64,000 nt of DNA from JAOSJL01 sp963704035 (lineage in GTDB: Bacteria > Actinomycetota > Acidimicrobiia > IMCC26256 > JAOSJL01). The position numbers and the translations under genes are program-made. The stretch lies in contig CAVPGR010000004.1 of assembly GCA_963704035.1 (NCBI GenBank), positions 806,001 through 870,000 on the forward strand, in the 5' to 3' direction. The notes below the pieces were generated by a model. It was not told the DNA's origin and searched no databases. It was given only the letters and a program-made list of their open reading frames with translations. The stretch's first letter is position 1. Each line of letters starts with the position of its first letter. Positions 37,442 to 45,403 of the stretch are shown piece after piece.

Positions 37442-38770
37442 ATGGATCGTCAGACCGAGTACGTGCTGCGGACCGTCGAGGAGCGGGGGGTCCGGTTCAT
37501 CCGGCTGTGGTTCAGCGACGTGCTGGGTTTCTTGAAGTCGTTCTCCATCACCCCCGCCGAACTGGAGGTCGCTCTCGACGAGGGCATGACCTTCGACGGC
37601 TCGGCCATCGAGGGCTACAGCCGGGTCCAGGAAGCCGACATGCTGGCGCGCCCCGACGCCAACACGTTCGAGATCATCCCGTGGCGTGGCGACGACGCTC
37701 CGGTCGCGAGGATGTTCTGCGATGTGCACCACTTCTCCGGTGAACCGTTCGACGGCGATCCCCGCCTCGTCCTGAAGCGCAACCTCGACCGAGCGCGTGA
37801 GAAAGGCTTCACGTTCTTCGCAGGACCGGAGATGGAGTACTTCTATTTCGAGAACTCCGAAGCGCCACCGATTCCGCTCGATCAGTCCGGTTACTTCGAC
37901 CTCACACCGTCGGAGCGGACCGCCGAGCTGCGCGGCGAGACCATCCTCACTCTCGAGGCGATGGGCATCCCCGTCGAGTACAGCCACCACGAGAACGGCC
38001 CGAGCCAACAGGAGATCGACCTGCGGTACACCGACGCCCTGTCGATGGCCGACAACGTCCAGACATTCCGTCTCGTCGTGAAGCAGGTCGCCGAGCGTCT
38101 CGGTGTGCACGCCACGTTCATGCCGAAGCCGATCGGAGGGATCTTCGGATCGGGGATGCACACGCACCTCTCGCTCTTCGAGGGTGACGTGAACGCCTTC
38201 CACGATCCCGGCGATCCGCACGGGCTGTCGAAGGTCGGCAAGGGGTTCATCGCCGGGTTGCTGCACCACGCCCGCGAGATCACCGCCGTGACAAACCAGT
38301 GGGTCAACTCCTACAAGCGCCTGGTGGAGGGCTACGAGGCGCCGGTGTACGTGGGTTGGGCCCGCAACAACCGCTCGGCGCTCGTGCGGGTGCCGCTCGC
38401 CAAGAAGGGAAAGGAGAGCTCGACGCGTATCGAGTTCCGTTCCCCCGACCCGGCGTGCAACCCCTACCTCGCCTTCAGCGTGATGCTCGCCGCGGGGCTC
38501 CAGGGGATCGAGGAGGGCTACGAACTCCCGCCCGAAGCGACCAACAACATCTTCGAGATGACTCCCGCGGAGCGCCAGGTCGAGGAGATCGGATCTCTGC
38601 CGGAGTCGCTCGCGGAAGCCGTCAACGTGATGGAGGGCTCGGAGCTCGTCGCCGAAGCGCTCGGTGAGCACGTGTTCGACTACTTCATCCGCAACAAGCG
38701 CGAGGAGTGGGCCGACTTCAAGTCCTACGTGTCGCCCTACGAGCTCGACAAGTACCTGGGGACGCTGTGA
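37442..38770 (+). CDS. Second type I glutamine synthetase (GSI-alpha-like)
   Basis: A 442-residue enzyme. It has MTFDGSAIEGYSRVQEADML, AGPEMEYFYFEN, YSHHENGPSQQEIDL, MPKPIGGIFGSGMHTH and NNRSALVRVP. At the place of the adenylylation tyrosine it reads NNIFEMTPAE, so GlnE should not modify it. This fits the shorter GSI-alpha/GlnA2-like type. ATG 37442. Its TGA overlaps the GTG of the GlnR-like gene. Upstream, GTTAC-ccggcc-GTATC near 37343 and the palindrome GTGTTAACAC (37374-37383) are candidate nitrogen-control sites. Confidence 0.9.
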   Translation: MDRQTEYVLRTVEERGVRFIRLWFSDVLGFLKSFSITPAELEVALDEGMTFDGSAIEGYSRVQEADMLARPDANTFEIIPWRGDDAPVARMFCDVHHFSGEPFDGDPRLVLKRNLDRAREKGFTFFAGPEMEYFYFENSEAPPIPLDQSGYFDLTPSERTAELRGETILTLEAMGIPVEYSHHENGPSQQEIDLRYTDALSMADNVQTFRLVVKQVAERLGVHATFMPKPIGGIFGSGMHTHLSLFEGDVNAFHDPGDPHGLSKVGKGFIAGLLHHAREITAVTNQWVNSYKRLVEGYEAPVYVGWARNNRSALVRVPLAKKGKESSTRIEFRSPDPACNPYLAFSVMLAAGLQGIEEGYELPPEATNNIFEMTPAERQVEEIGSLPESLAEAVNVMEGSELVAEALGEHVFDYFIRNKREEWADFKSYVSPYELDKYLGTL

Positions 38771-39474
38771 GCCACGGCCGCGGAGTGACGAGCGCCGATG
38801 TACAGGCACCCCTGCTCGTGTTCCCCGACCCCGCGCCGGCGCTGCTGGCCCGGACGCTCGACCTGGCAGGCCACAGCTGGAAGGCCGTCGGGAACGCCTC
38901 GTTCGCCACCCAGGACGAACCTTCCGGAGGCTGGGGCGGAGCGGTCGTGGCAGCCGACGAGGATCCCGAGGGCGCGTTCGGGATCTGTCGGGCGCTGCGC
39001 AAGCGCGACGTGGCCCTCCAGCCGGTCCTGCTGCTCGTGTCGGGTACGCACCTCGACGAGTTGGAGCTGCGCGAAGACCTCTTCGACGACTTCTGCCTCA
39101 CGCCATTCCACCCCCAGGAGCTGGAGGCCCGGCTTCGCCACCTGCTGTGGAGCGCGGGGCACGGCACACACCCGGAGCTCGTCGAGTACGCAGAACTGTC
39201 GCTCAACGTCGAGACCTACCAGGCCTCGGTGGCCGGACAGCCCCTCGATTTGACCTACATGGAGTACGAGCTACTGAAGTTCTTCGTCACCCACGCCAAC
39301 AAGGTGTGCTCTCGCGAACAGCTGCTGTCACGCGTGTGGGGCTACGAGTACTACGGAGGTGCGCGCACCGTCGACGTGCACGTGCGGCGTCTGCGGGCGA
39401 AGCTCGGAGAGAACCACGCGGCACTGATCCACACCGTGCGATCCGTGGGCTACCGCTTCGGCAGCGCCTATTAG
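38767..39474 (+). CDS. GlnR-like atypical OmpR-family response regulator
   Basis: A 235-residue protein. The N-terminal receiver fold lacks a clear phospho-acceptor pocket: the third strand reads GAVVAADED and the usual Lys-Pro is replaced by LTPFHPQE. The C-terminal OmpR winged helix is strong (PLDLTYMEYELLKFF, SREQLLSRVWGYEYYGG, RTVDVHVRRLRAKLG, TVRSVGYRF) and closely resembles actinobacterial GlnR. GTG 38767 overlaps the glutamine synthetase stop (GTGA). No sensor kinase is adjacent. The context makes nitrogen control very likely. Confidence 0.82.
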   Translation: MSHGRGVTSADVQAPLLVFPDPAPALLARTLDLAGHSWKAVGNASFATQDEPSGGWGGAVVAADEDPEGAFGICRALRKRDVALQPVLLLVSGTHLDELELREDLFDDFCLTPFHPQELEARLRHLLWSAGHGTHPELVEYAELSLNVETYQASVAGQPLDLTYMEYELLKFFVTHANKVCSREQLLSRVWGYEYYGGARTVDVHVRRLRAKLGENHAALIHTVRSVGYRFGSAY

Positions 39475-39620
39475 CGATCCTCAGGGACGGCGCTGGAGTC
39501 GTCGCGTGTCCGTCGACGAGGAACTGGCCCAGCGAGGGCGCTCCAGACGGCGCCGCCGAGGAAGATCACGACGGGTGCGACGAGCACCATGCCGATCACG
39601 ATCAACGCTCCGCCGGGCAT
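39471..39620 (-). CDS. 49-residue membrane protein
   Basis: The ATG at 39620 opens a 49-codon frame. It has a Gly-rich start and one hydrophobic helix (GALIVIGMVLVAPVVIFLGG), then AVWSALAGP, an arginine patch PRRRTR and an acidic tail ending PEDR. Its TAA overlaps the stop of the GlnR-like gene on the other strand. It lies just past the perfect hairpin that ends ridA. No strong ribosome site. Coding is plausible from composition; the family is unknown. Confidence 0.45.
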   Translation of the reverse strand: MPGGALIVIGMVLVAPVVIFLGGAVWSALAGPVPRRRTRDDSSAVPEDR

Positions 39621-39636
39621 GGGACCGATCCTACCT

Positions 39637-39683
39637 GTAGTGCGTCAGTTGGGTTCGCTATGCGAACCCAACTGACGCACTAC
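39637..39683. terminator. Perfect 22-bp hairpin containing the ridA stop codon
   Basis: Bases 39637-39658 are the exact reverse complement of 39662-39683, with loop TAT. The ridA stop codon (TAG on the minus strand) straddles the loop, and the last 7-8 RidA residues are encoded by the stem. It probably terminates ridA transcription, and it may protect mRNA ends from either side. Confidence 0.75.
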
Positions 39684-40071
39684 GCAGCGACGGGGCGTGC
39701 GCCCAGGCTTCGATCTCGACGCTCGCTCCCGCAGGCAGTGCGGCGACCTGCACGGTGGAACGCACCGGCCGGTGGCTGCCGAGGGCTGCACCGTAGGCCT
39801 CGTTGACGGCGGGGAACTCTGAGAGATCGGTGACGAAGATCGTCGTCTTGGCGATGTCGGTCACACTCGCCCCCGCGTCGGCGAGGACCGCGGCGATGTT
39901 CGCCATCGCCCGGGTGGTCTCGGCTGTGGCGCCGCCCTCGACCAGAGAGCCGGTTGCCGGGTCGAGACCGAGCTGACCCGCGAGCACGAGCCAGTCACCG
40001 GCACGCACCGCCGGCACGTAGGGCCCGAGAACCTCGGGAGCACTCGGCGTGTGAACGATTTCAACGCCCAT
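39658..40071 (-). CDS. RidA/YjgF family enamine deaminase
   Basis: A 137-residue protein with YVPAVRAGDWLVLAGQLGLDP, TRAMANIAAVLADAGASVTDIAKTTIFVTDL and HRPVRSTVQVAALPAGASVEIEA. The arginine of RSTV is the substrate-binding residue of the family. RidA hydrolyses reactive enamine/imine intermediates. The C-terminal tail (SLRSASVGFA) is encoded by the hairpin 39637-39683 and is not part of the conserved fold. Confidence 0.85.
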   Translation of the reverse strand: MGVEIVHTPSAPEVLGPYVPAVRAGDWLVLAGQLGLDPATGSLVEGGATAETTRAMANIAAVLADAGASVTDIAKTTIFVTDLSEFPAVNEAYGAALGSHRPVRSTVQVAALPAGASVEIEAWAHAPSLRSASVGFA

Positions 40072-40091
40072 CGACAGCCCTCACTCTGTTA

Positions 40092-40134
40092 GATGCGTCC
40101 CTGAAGCTCGAATAGCGCGCGCCACGGACGCATC
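40092..40134. repeat. Inverted repeat GATGCGTCC/GGACGCATC, copy 1
   Basis: A perfect 9-bp inverted repeat around 25 bases. The left arm continues as GATGCGTCCCTGA, identical to both arms of the repeat at 42897-42990. It lies 3 bp after the stop of the molybdo-iron-sulfur gene, so it may be its terminator. Confidence 0.55.
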
Positions 40135-40137
40135 ATG

Positions 40138-41913
40138 TCAGCGCCTCAGGGCGCGGGCGAGCGCGGTGTCGCGGGCGGGGAACACGGCGGGGCGGGTGCC
40201 CTCGGCCCGGGTGACGGCGTTCCAGGTGGAGGCGGCCACGGCGGCGAATACGGCGTCGGAGACGGTTGGTCGAGGCGCGCCCGGGTCGTCGAGGATCTCG
40301 ATCTCGACGGGTGGCATGGAGCGGGCGCGCAGGATCCCGAAGGAACGGATCGTGAGGTCGTGGATCTCACCGGTCTCGGGGTCCACAACGATCCCCTCGG
40401 AGAGGACCCACCCGATCGCCATGTGAGCGGCGCCTGTGGCGTAGGAGCGCACCACGATCTCGTCGAGAGGGTCACCGCATGCGACACGGATCCGTACCGT
40501 GTCGATACCCCTGCCGTCGTCGGTCAGCTCCACGGAGGCGCCGGCGAGCGCGCCCCGGCGACGCCCGCCACACTGTCGAGGAGTACGTCCGCCGCGCGTT
40601 CATCAGCGAGATAATGACCGGCGGTCCGCGCACGCGGCCTCGAGGGCACCCTCCACGAGCACGGTGGTCTCGGCGATTCCGACCGCGCGGAGTGCGTCAG
40701 AGACGGGTGGTCCGACGATCTCCTTCGCCGACCAGTCCGCGGTCACCGCCACGGCATACGGAACCTGGAGCGACGCCGCCTCGAACGCGGCGAGGCTCGA
40801 CCCGTCTCCTGAGTCGGCGACGCTCCCGCGGATGTGAACGGCGTCGCCGTCGAAGCGGGCGGTCGCGCTCATGGGCGGCCGTTTCGGCCCGAGGCGCACG
40901 GTGTCTTCGCGCGCGTACACGACTCGGACCGTCGAGCCGGTGGCGTCTGCGAGTTCACGGGCCGCCCGAGGTGCGGCGGACGTTGCCTTCCCGCCGAAGG
41001 CTCCGCCGTTGGCGAGCGGCGTCGCCGGCTCGGCGCCGGGAGCACACCACGAGGCGTCGGGCTCGAGGTAGGCAGGCTCGACGAAACCCGTGGCGAGGCT
41101 GACTCCGACATCGGGCGGTGGCAGCGGAGCGATCGGCGGTACGGGATCGAGTGTCGTCGCACGGCCCTGCACCTTCTCGGCGGTCTCGCGTGCCTCACGC
41201 AGTGACCGACCGATGACCCACGCGATTCCGGCTGCCGTTGTGGTCTCACCCGTGACTCCCGGGGGTGCGGGAACGGCCACGAGCACGTCCGGACCGCGTG
41301 GTGCGGTGTCGTCGGCGAAACCCCCGACACCCAACGGGACCTCCGCGTCGACCCGCTGTTGCGTTCCACCTTCGAGGCCGGCCCTGTGTTCGGCAGCGTC
41401 GCGATCGCGATCGGGAGGCTCCGCGGAACCGTCGCCGACCGAGGCGGCGAGCTGGACCGCTTCTTCGATGGTGCGCCACCCGGTGCACCGGCAGAGGTGT
41501 GCCGCCAGTGCACGGTCGAGTTTCGCCGGCACCACACCGTCGGCCCCGGCGATGTCCCTGGCAATCGCGGTCTCCACGAGCGGCGCCGTGCGCATGATGA
41601 TCCCCGTTGTGCAGAAACCACACTGAGAACCACCCGTCGCTACGAATGCATCGGCGAGGCTCTCTCGCCGTAAGGGGTCCAAGCCCTCCACCGTCGTGAC
41701 CTCGCGCCCGGCAACCCGGGAGATCGGAGTGACGCAGGCGACCCGTGGCTTGCCGTCGACGAGGACCGTGCAGCAGCCGCACTGGCCCTGGGGGGCGCAT
41801 CCGTCCTTGACCGAGACCAGACCCAGATCCTCCCGCAGCGCCAGCAGAAGCGACTGGTCGGGCGCGACCTCCACCTGGTCGCCGTTGCAGCGGAATTGCA
41901 CGCGATCAGACAC
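40138..41913 (-). CDS. Compact [2Fe-2S]/xanthine dehydrogenase-like fusion, frame broken
   Basis: About 591 residues. Residues 1-160 are a full small-subunit domain: plant-type ferredoxin cysteines in GCAPQGQCGCCTVLVDG and the second cluster in GGSQCGFCTTGI and AHLCRCTGW. The rest resembles a shortened large subunit: IAWVIGRSLREARE, ANGGAFGGK, TVRVVYAREDTVRLG, and IGWVLSEGIVVDPETGE near the end. The usual Gly-x-Gly-Glu with catalytic Glu is not found. Frame breaks at about 40629 and in the run 40553-40556 must be corrected. GTG 41913 after CCGGAGG. Confidence 0.68.
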
Positions 41914-41941
41914 GAGAGCCTCCGGTTGGCAGGATACGGGG

Positions 41942-42898
41942 ATGGCCGAGCAGCACCCCGACTCCGCAGCGCGTCGTTCCACGCCTGGCGAGATCGATGC
42001 GGGCGAGATGATGGGATCGCGAGCACGAGCGTTTCGGCTGTCACGCCGTGGATTCTTCGGACTCAGCGGCGGACTGTTCATCGCCGCGGCATGCACGTCC
42101 GACGGCGACGGGAGCGGCGACGCCTCGACCACGCGACCCAGCCCAGGAGGCACGGCCAACCCCGAAGGGCTCGAGGCCGGAGTCGTCTCCAACGACATGT
42201 ACGCCACGGAGCGGCCGCAGCGTTTCGCGTTCGCATTGACCGACACCGCAGGTTTCGCCTCCGGGCCACCTGCCACCATCACGTTCACGACGGGCGCCAC
42301 CGACTCCGAAACGATCGACGCTCCCCTCAACAGTGAGGGACTGCCCGAAGGACGCGGCCTCTACGTCGTCGAGGCGTCGTTTCCCGAGGCCGGGATCTTC
42401 GACGCGGTGATCAGCGTCGACGGCAACGATCTTCCGGTGGTATTCCAGATTCTCGAAGAAGCCGAAGCGCTCACCCCGGGGGAGGCGGCTCCGGTCGTCC
42501 CGTCGGCAACGGTCAACGACGCGCGCGGCATCGATCCGATCTGCACGCTCGACCCGCCGTGCCCGTTCCACGAACTCGACCTCGGCGAGGTCACCGGTTC
42601 GGGCAAGCCGGTCGCAGTCTGCTTCTCGACGCCCGCCCGCTGCCAGACGCGCTATTGCGGTCCGACCCTCGAGCTTCTGGTCGAACTCGGACCGGAGTTC
42701 GCCGACAGCGTCGACATCATCCACGTGGAGGTGTTCCGCGACTCCACGACCAACCAGGTCGCCGAGCCCGTCGACGCCTACAGCCTGATCTCGGAGCCGT
42801 GGATGTACGCGCTCGACGGTACGGGAACGATCACGAACCGCATGGGCGGCGCCTGGGACAAGGGCGAGCTCCGCCGCTTCCTCGAGTCAACCGTTTGA
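41942..42898 (+). CDS. Tat-exported thioredoxin-like lipoprotein
   Basis: A 318-residue protein. Twin-arginine motif SRRGFFGLSGG and then AAACTS, a lipobox-like site, predict Tat export and lipid anchoring. A beta-rich middle domain (RFAFALTDTAGFASGPPATITF) precedes a thioredoxin-like domain with CFSTPARCQTRYCGPTLELL. ATG 41942 lies 28 bp from the divergent GTG of the molybdo-protein. The TGA at 42896-42898 is the first part of a long inverted repeat. Substrate unknown. Confidence 0.72.
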   Translation: MAEQHPDSAARRSTPGEIDAGEMMGSRARAFRLSRRGFFGLSGGLFIAAACTSDGDGSGDASTTRPSPGGTANPEGLEAGVVSNDMYATERPQRFAFALTDTAGFASGPPATITFTTGATDSETIDAPLNSEGLPEGRGLYVVEASFPEAGIFDAVISVDGNDLPVVFQILEEAEALTPGEAAPVVPSATVNDARGIDPICTLDPPCPFHELDLGEVTGSGKPVAVCFSTPARCQTRYCGPTLELLVELGPEFADSVDIIHVEVFRDSTTNQVAEPVDAYSLISEPWMYALDGTGTITNRMGGAWDKGELRRFLESTV

Positions 42899-42990
42899 TG
42901 CGTCCCTGACGCGCGTCATACGCGTCAGAGACGCTGCGTCGGCTGAGCGCCCTGGGGATACGCGCGTGGCATCCGCGTCAGGGACGCATC
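42897..42990. repeat. Long inverted repeat between convergent genes, copy 2 of GATGCGTCCCTGA family
   Basis: Bases 42897-42913 and 42974-42990 are perfect 17-bp inverted copies beginning GATGCGTCCCTGACGCG. Between them lies a further CGCGTCA-rich palindromic segment. The whole unit fills the gap between the stop of the thioredoxin-like gene and the stop of the Fe-S carrier gene, so it is probably a bidirectional terminator. Confidence 0.65.
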
Positions 42991-42994
42991 TCGG

Positions 42995-43348
42995 TTAGGA
43001 GAAGGACTGGCCGCAGCCGCAGCTACGCTCGACGTTGGGGTTCGTGACGTGGAACCCCGCACCCTGGAGCGTGTCCTTGTAGTCGAGTGACGCGCCACGA
43101 ATGTGCTCGTTGCTGGCAGGATCGACCACGACCCGCACTCCGTCGACTTCGGCCACGAGGTCGTCGTCGGCCTGGTCGGAGTCGAAGAACATCTCGTAGC
43201 TGAAGCCCGAGCAGCCGCCCGGGCGCACGGCCACCCTGAGGAAGAGCTCGTCATTGCCCTCGGCCGCGAGGAGGTCCTTGACCTTCGCAACGGCGGTATC
43301 GGTCAGCTTGATGCTCTCGAGCTGTGCTGCATCCTTCACGTCGAACAT
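42995..43348 (-). CDS. A-type iron-sulfur carrier (ErpA/IscA-like)
   Basis: A 117-residue protein. It starts IKLTDTAVAKVKDLLA after a short leader and has the three conserved cysteines, one in RPGGCSGFSYEMFFD and two in SCGCGQSFS. The internal segment VRVVVDPASNEHIRGASLDYKD is typical of the HesB/IscA fold. It delivers Fe-S clusters to target enzymes. A SufR-like regulator follows on the same strand side, and Mrp, another carrier, lies beyond it. Confidence 0.92.
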   Translation of the reverse strand: MFDVKDAAQLESIKLTDTAVAKVKDLLAAEGNDELFLRVAVRPGGCSGFSYEMFFDSDQADDDLVAEVDGVRVVVDPASNEHIRGASLDYKDTLQGAGFHVTNPNVERSCGCGQSFS

Positions 43349-43402
43349 CGTCGCCTACATCCTTGGTCGGTTGCTGCGAGCCATCGGCTCAGGTCAGTCA
43401 GG

Positions 43403-44054
43403 TTACCGGAGCCCCACACTCACCTGGCACGGCTCCGGGTCGTACAACATGCTGAAATCCTCCACGATTCCCCCGCCCGCCCGGGCGACCACGCCCTCGC
43501 AGATCCCACGGTGGAGGTTGCAGACGAGGTCGGGATAGGCCTCGGCCAGCTCCCGGAAGGGGCAGTGGAGAAACGAAATGGTCGTGGTGTCGTGTACGGG
43601 CTCATCGGCGGCGGGTTCGAAGCCGAGGCGGTCGAGCTCGGCGGCGAGGACGCCGAGACAGGAGCTGGACTTCGTGCGCTTGGCGGCCTCCACGCCCCAC
43701 GAACGCCCGATGGCGACGGCTTCGGCGCCGTCGGCCCCTGACCGCTCGGCGAGAGCCGCCAGCAGCCCGGCGAGCAGGGCGTGGGCGGGCGGATCGAATC
43801 CGAGCCCGGGAGCGCCCGGTGCCAGGGAGTACGAGATGCTGGGGACGTCCGACGGTGCCACGGTGAACGGCCTCGGCCTCGACGAGACCCGCTTCACGCA
43901 GGCGGTCGAGGTGGAGACGAACGGTGTTGGGGTGGAGGTCGAGCAGATTCCCGAGGTCAGTGGCCGACAGCGGAGAGGGTGACGACGCCAACTCCCGGTA
44001 CATGCCGTAGCGCGTCTCGTCACCGAGTGCCTTGAGCACCACGAGGAGGTCCAT
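43403..44054 (-). CDS. SufR/ArsR-like HTH regulator with C-terminal cysteines, frame broken
   Basis: About 216 residues after removing one G from the run 43841-43844. The N-terminal winged helix is LVVLKALGDETRYGMYREL ... LHPNTVRLHLDRLREAGLVE. The C-terminal part has SSCLGVLAAELDRLGFEP and HCPFRELAEAYPDLVCNLHRGICEG, a cysteine pattern like that of SufR-type Fe-S-sensing regulators. It lies between an A-type carrier and Mrp, and the divergent intergenic region to mrp has promoters in both directions. An Fe-S-responsive role is inferred. Confidence 0.78.
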
Positions 44055-44059
44055 GCCGC

Positions 44060-44089
44060 TTGCACGCTACCCAGCTACGGGCATATTTT
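44060..44089 (+). promoter_or_regulatory. Divergent promoter region between the SufR-like gene and mrp
   Basis: For mrp: -35 TTGCAC (44060-44065), 18-bp spacer, -10 TATTTT (44084-44089), with a leader of about 80 bases. On the other strand TTGAAA (44093-44088), 17 bp and TAGCGT could serve the regulator, so the two promoters would overlap. The A/T-rich segment 44083-44109 stands out in this GC-rich window. Confidence 0.45.
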
Positions 44090-44176
44090 CAAGGTCTACA
44101 CTGTTTTAATCCGTGGTGCGCTACATGCGCCCCGACGAAGATGCACTCCGACGAGCGACCGCCTCGAAAGGCCCCG

Positions 44177-45388
44177 ATGGCCACCACCTCCGGCCCGACT
44201 CCCCACGACGTGCGCGGCGTCCTCGCGGGTGTCGTGGACCCCGAACTCCACGTCGGCATCGTGGACTTGGGCATGGTCCGCGACATCGACGTGTCCGACG
44301 AGGGCGTCGTCACGGTCCAGGTGGCTCTGACAACCGCCGCGTGCCCGCTGCGCGGCCAGATCAAGAAGGACGTCGCCTCCAAGGTGCGCGGGCTGCCCGG
44401 CGTCACCGACGTGAAGGTCGACTACACCGAGATGACCCAGGAGCAGCGCTCCGACGTGATGCAACGCGCACGCCTCGAGGCCGCGAACCGCTCTCCGGAA
44501 ACCGAGGTTCCGCCGAACGCCCGTGTTCTGGCCGTGGCAAGCGGCAAGGGCGGGGTCGGGAAGTCGTCGGTCACCGTGAACCTGGCGGTGGCGCTGGCTT
44601 CGCACGGCTACACGGTGGGCGTGCTCGACGCCGACATCTGGGGCTTCTCGGTTCCGCGGATGCTCGGCCTGGAGGAACGGCTCGCCGGCGAGGCCGGCGA
44701 CGACGGCCGTGGCCTCATCAACCCGAGCGAACGCGAGATCGCGGGCGTGACGCCGCTCGTCAAGCCCGGCCACGTGAAGGTCGTGTCGATGGGACTGCTC
44801 GTCGACGACGAGGACACCGCACTCATGTGGCGCGGCCTGATCCTCTCCAAAGCGCTCGAGCAGTTCCTCACCGACGTGCGCTGGGGTGAGCTCGACTACC
44901 TCCTGCTCGACATGCCTCCCGGCACCGGTGACATCCAGATGGCACTCGGACGCCTCCTCCCCGCGGCGGAGCTTCTCGTTGTGACGACACCGGCTCTGGC
45001 GGCACAGAAGGTGGCGTCGCGTATCGCCGACATGGCGCACCGCAGCTATCTGAAGGTGGCCGGAGTCGTGGAGAACATGAGCGAGTTCGTGGCCCCCGAC
45101 GGCAGCCGTCACGAGATCTTCGGATCGGGAGGTGGCGCCGCACTCGCCGAGGAGATCGGCGCTCCGCTCGTCGCTCAGATCCCCGTGGAGGCCGCCGTCG
45201 CAGCCGGCGGAGATTCGGGTACACCGATCGTGCTCGCGGACCCCACCTCACCTGCTGCCCGGGAATTCGGACGCCTCGCGTCCCGCATCACCGACGACCT
45301 GCTTCCGCCCGTCGAGATGGCCGGTTGCACGGCTCGGATCCTCGACATCGCCAACGAGAACCTCGCCGCTGTCGACGCGGCGAAATAG
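44177..45388 (+). CDS. Mrp/ApbC iron-sulfur carrier ATPase
   Basis: A 403-residue protein. An N-terminal MIP18 domain (VVDPELHVGIVDLGMVRDI, ALTTAACPLRGQIKKDV) is followed by the ParA-type ATPase with Walker A SGKGGVGKSSVTVNLA, LDADIWGFSVPRML and LLDMPPGTGDIQMAL. The usual CxxC pair for a bridging Fe-S cluster is not seen: the stretch VENMSEFVAPDGS lacks both cysteines. So it may bind clusters differently or act as a scaffold only. ATG 44177. Confidence 0.88.
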   Translation: MATTSGPTPHDVRGVLAGVVDPELHVGIVDLGMVRDIDVSDEGVVTVQVALTTAACPLRGQIKKDVASKVRGLPGVTDVKVDYTEMTQEQRSDVMQRARLEAANRSPETEVPPNARVLAVASGKGGVGKSSVTVNLAVALASHGYTVGVLDADIWGFSVPRMLGLEERLAGEAGDDGRGLINPSEREIAGVTPLVKPGHVKVVSMGLLVDDEDTALMWRGLILSKALEQFLTDVRWGELDYLLLDMPPGTGDIQMALGRLLPAAELLVVTTPALAAQKVASRIADMAHRSYLKVAGVVENMSEFVAPDGSRHEIFGSGGGAALAEEIGAPLVAQIPVEAAVAAGGDSGTPIVLADPTSPAAREFGRLASRITDDLLPPVEMAGCTARILDIANENLAAVDAAK

Positions 45389-45403
45389 GACCTCGAACAA
45401 GCT

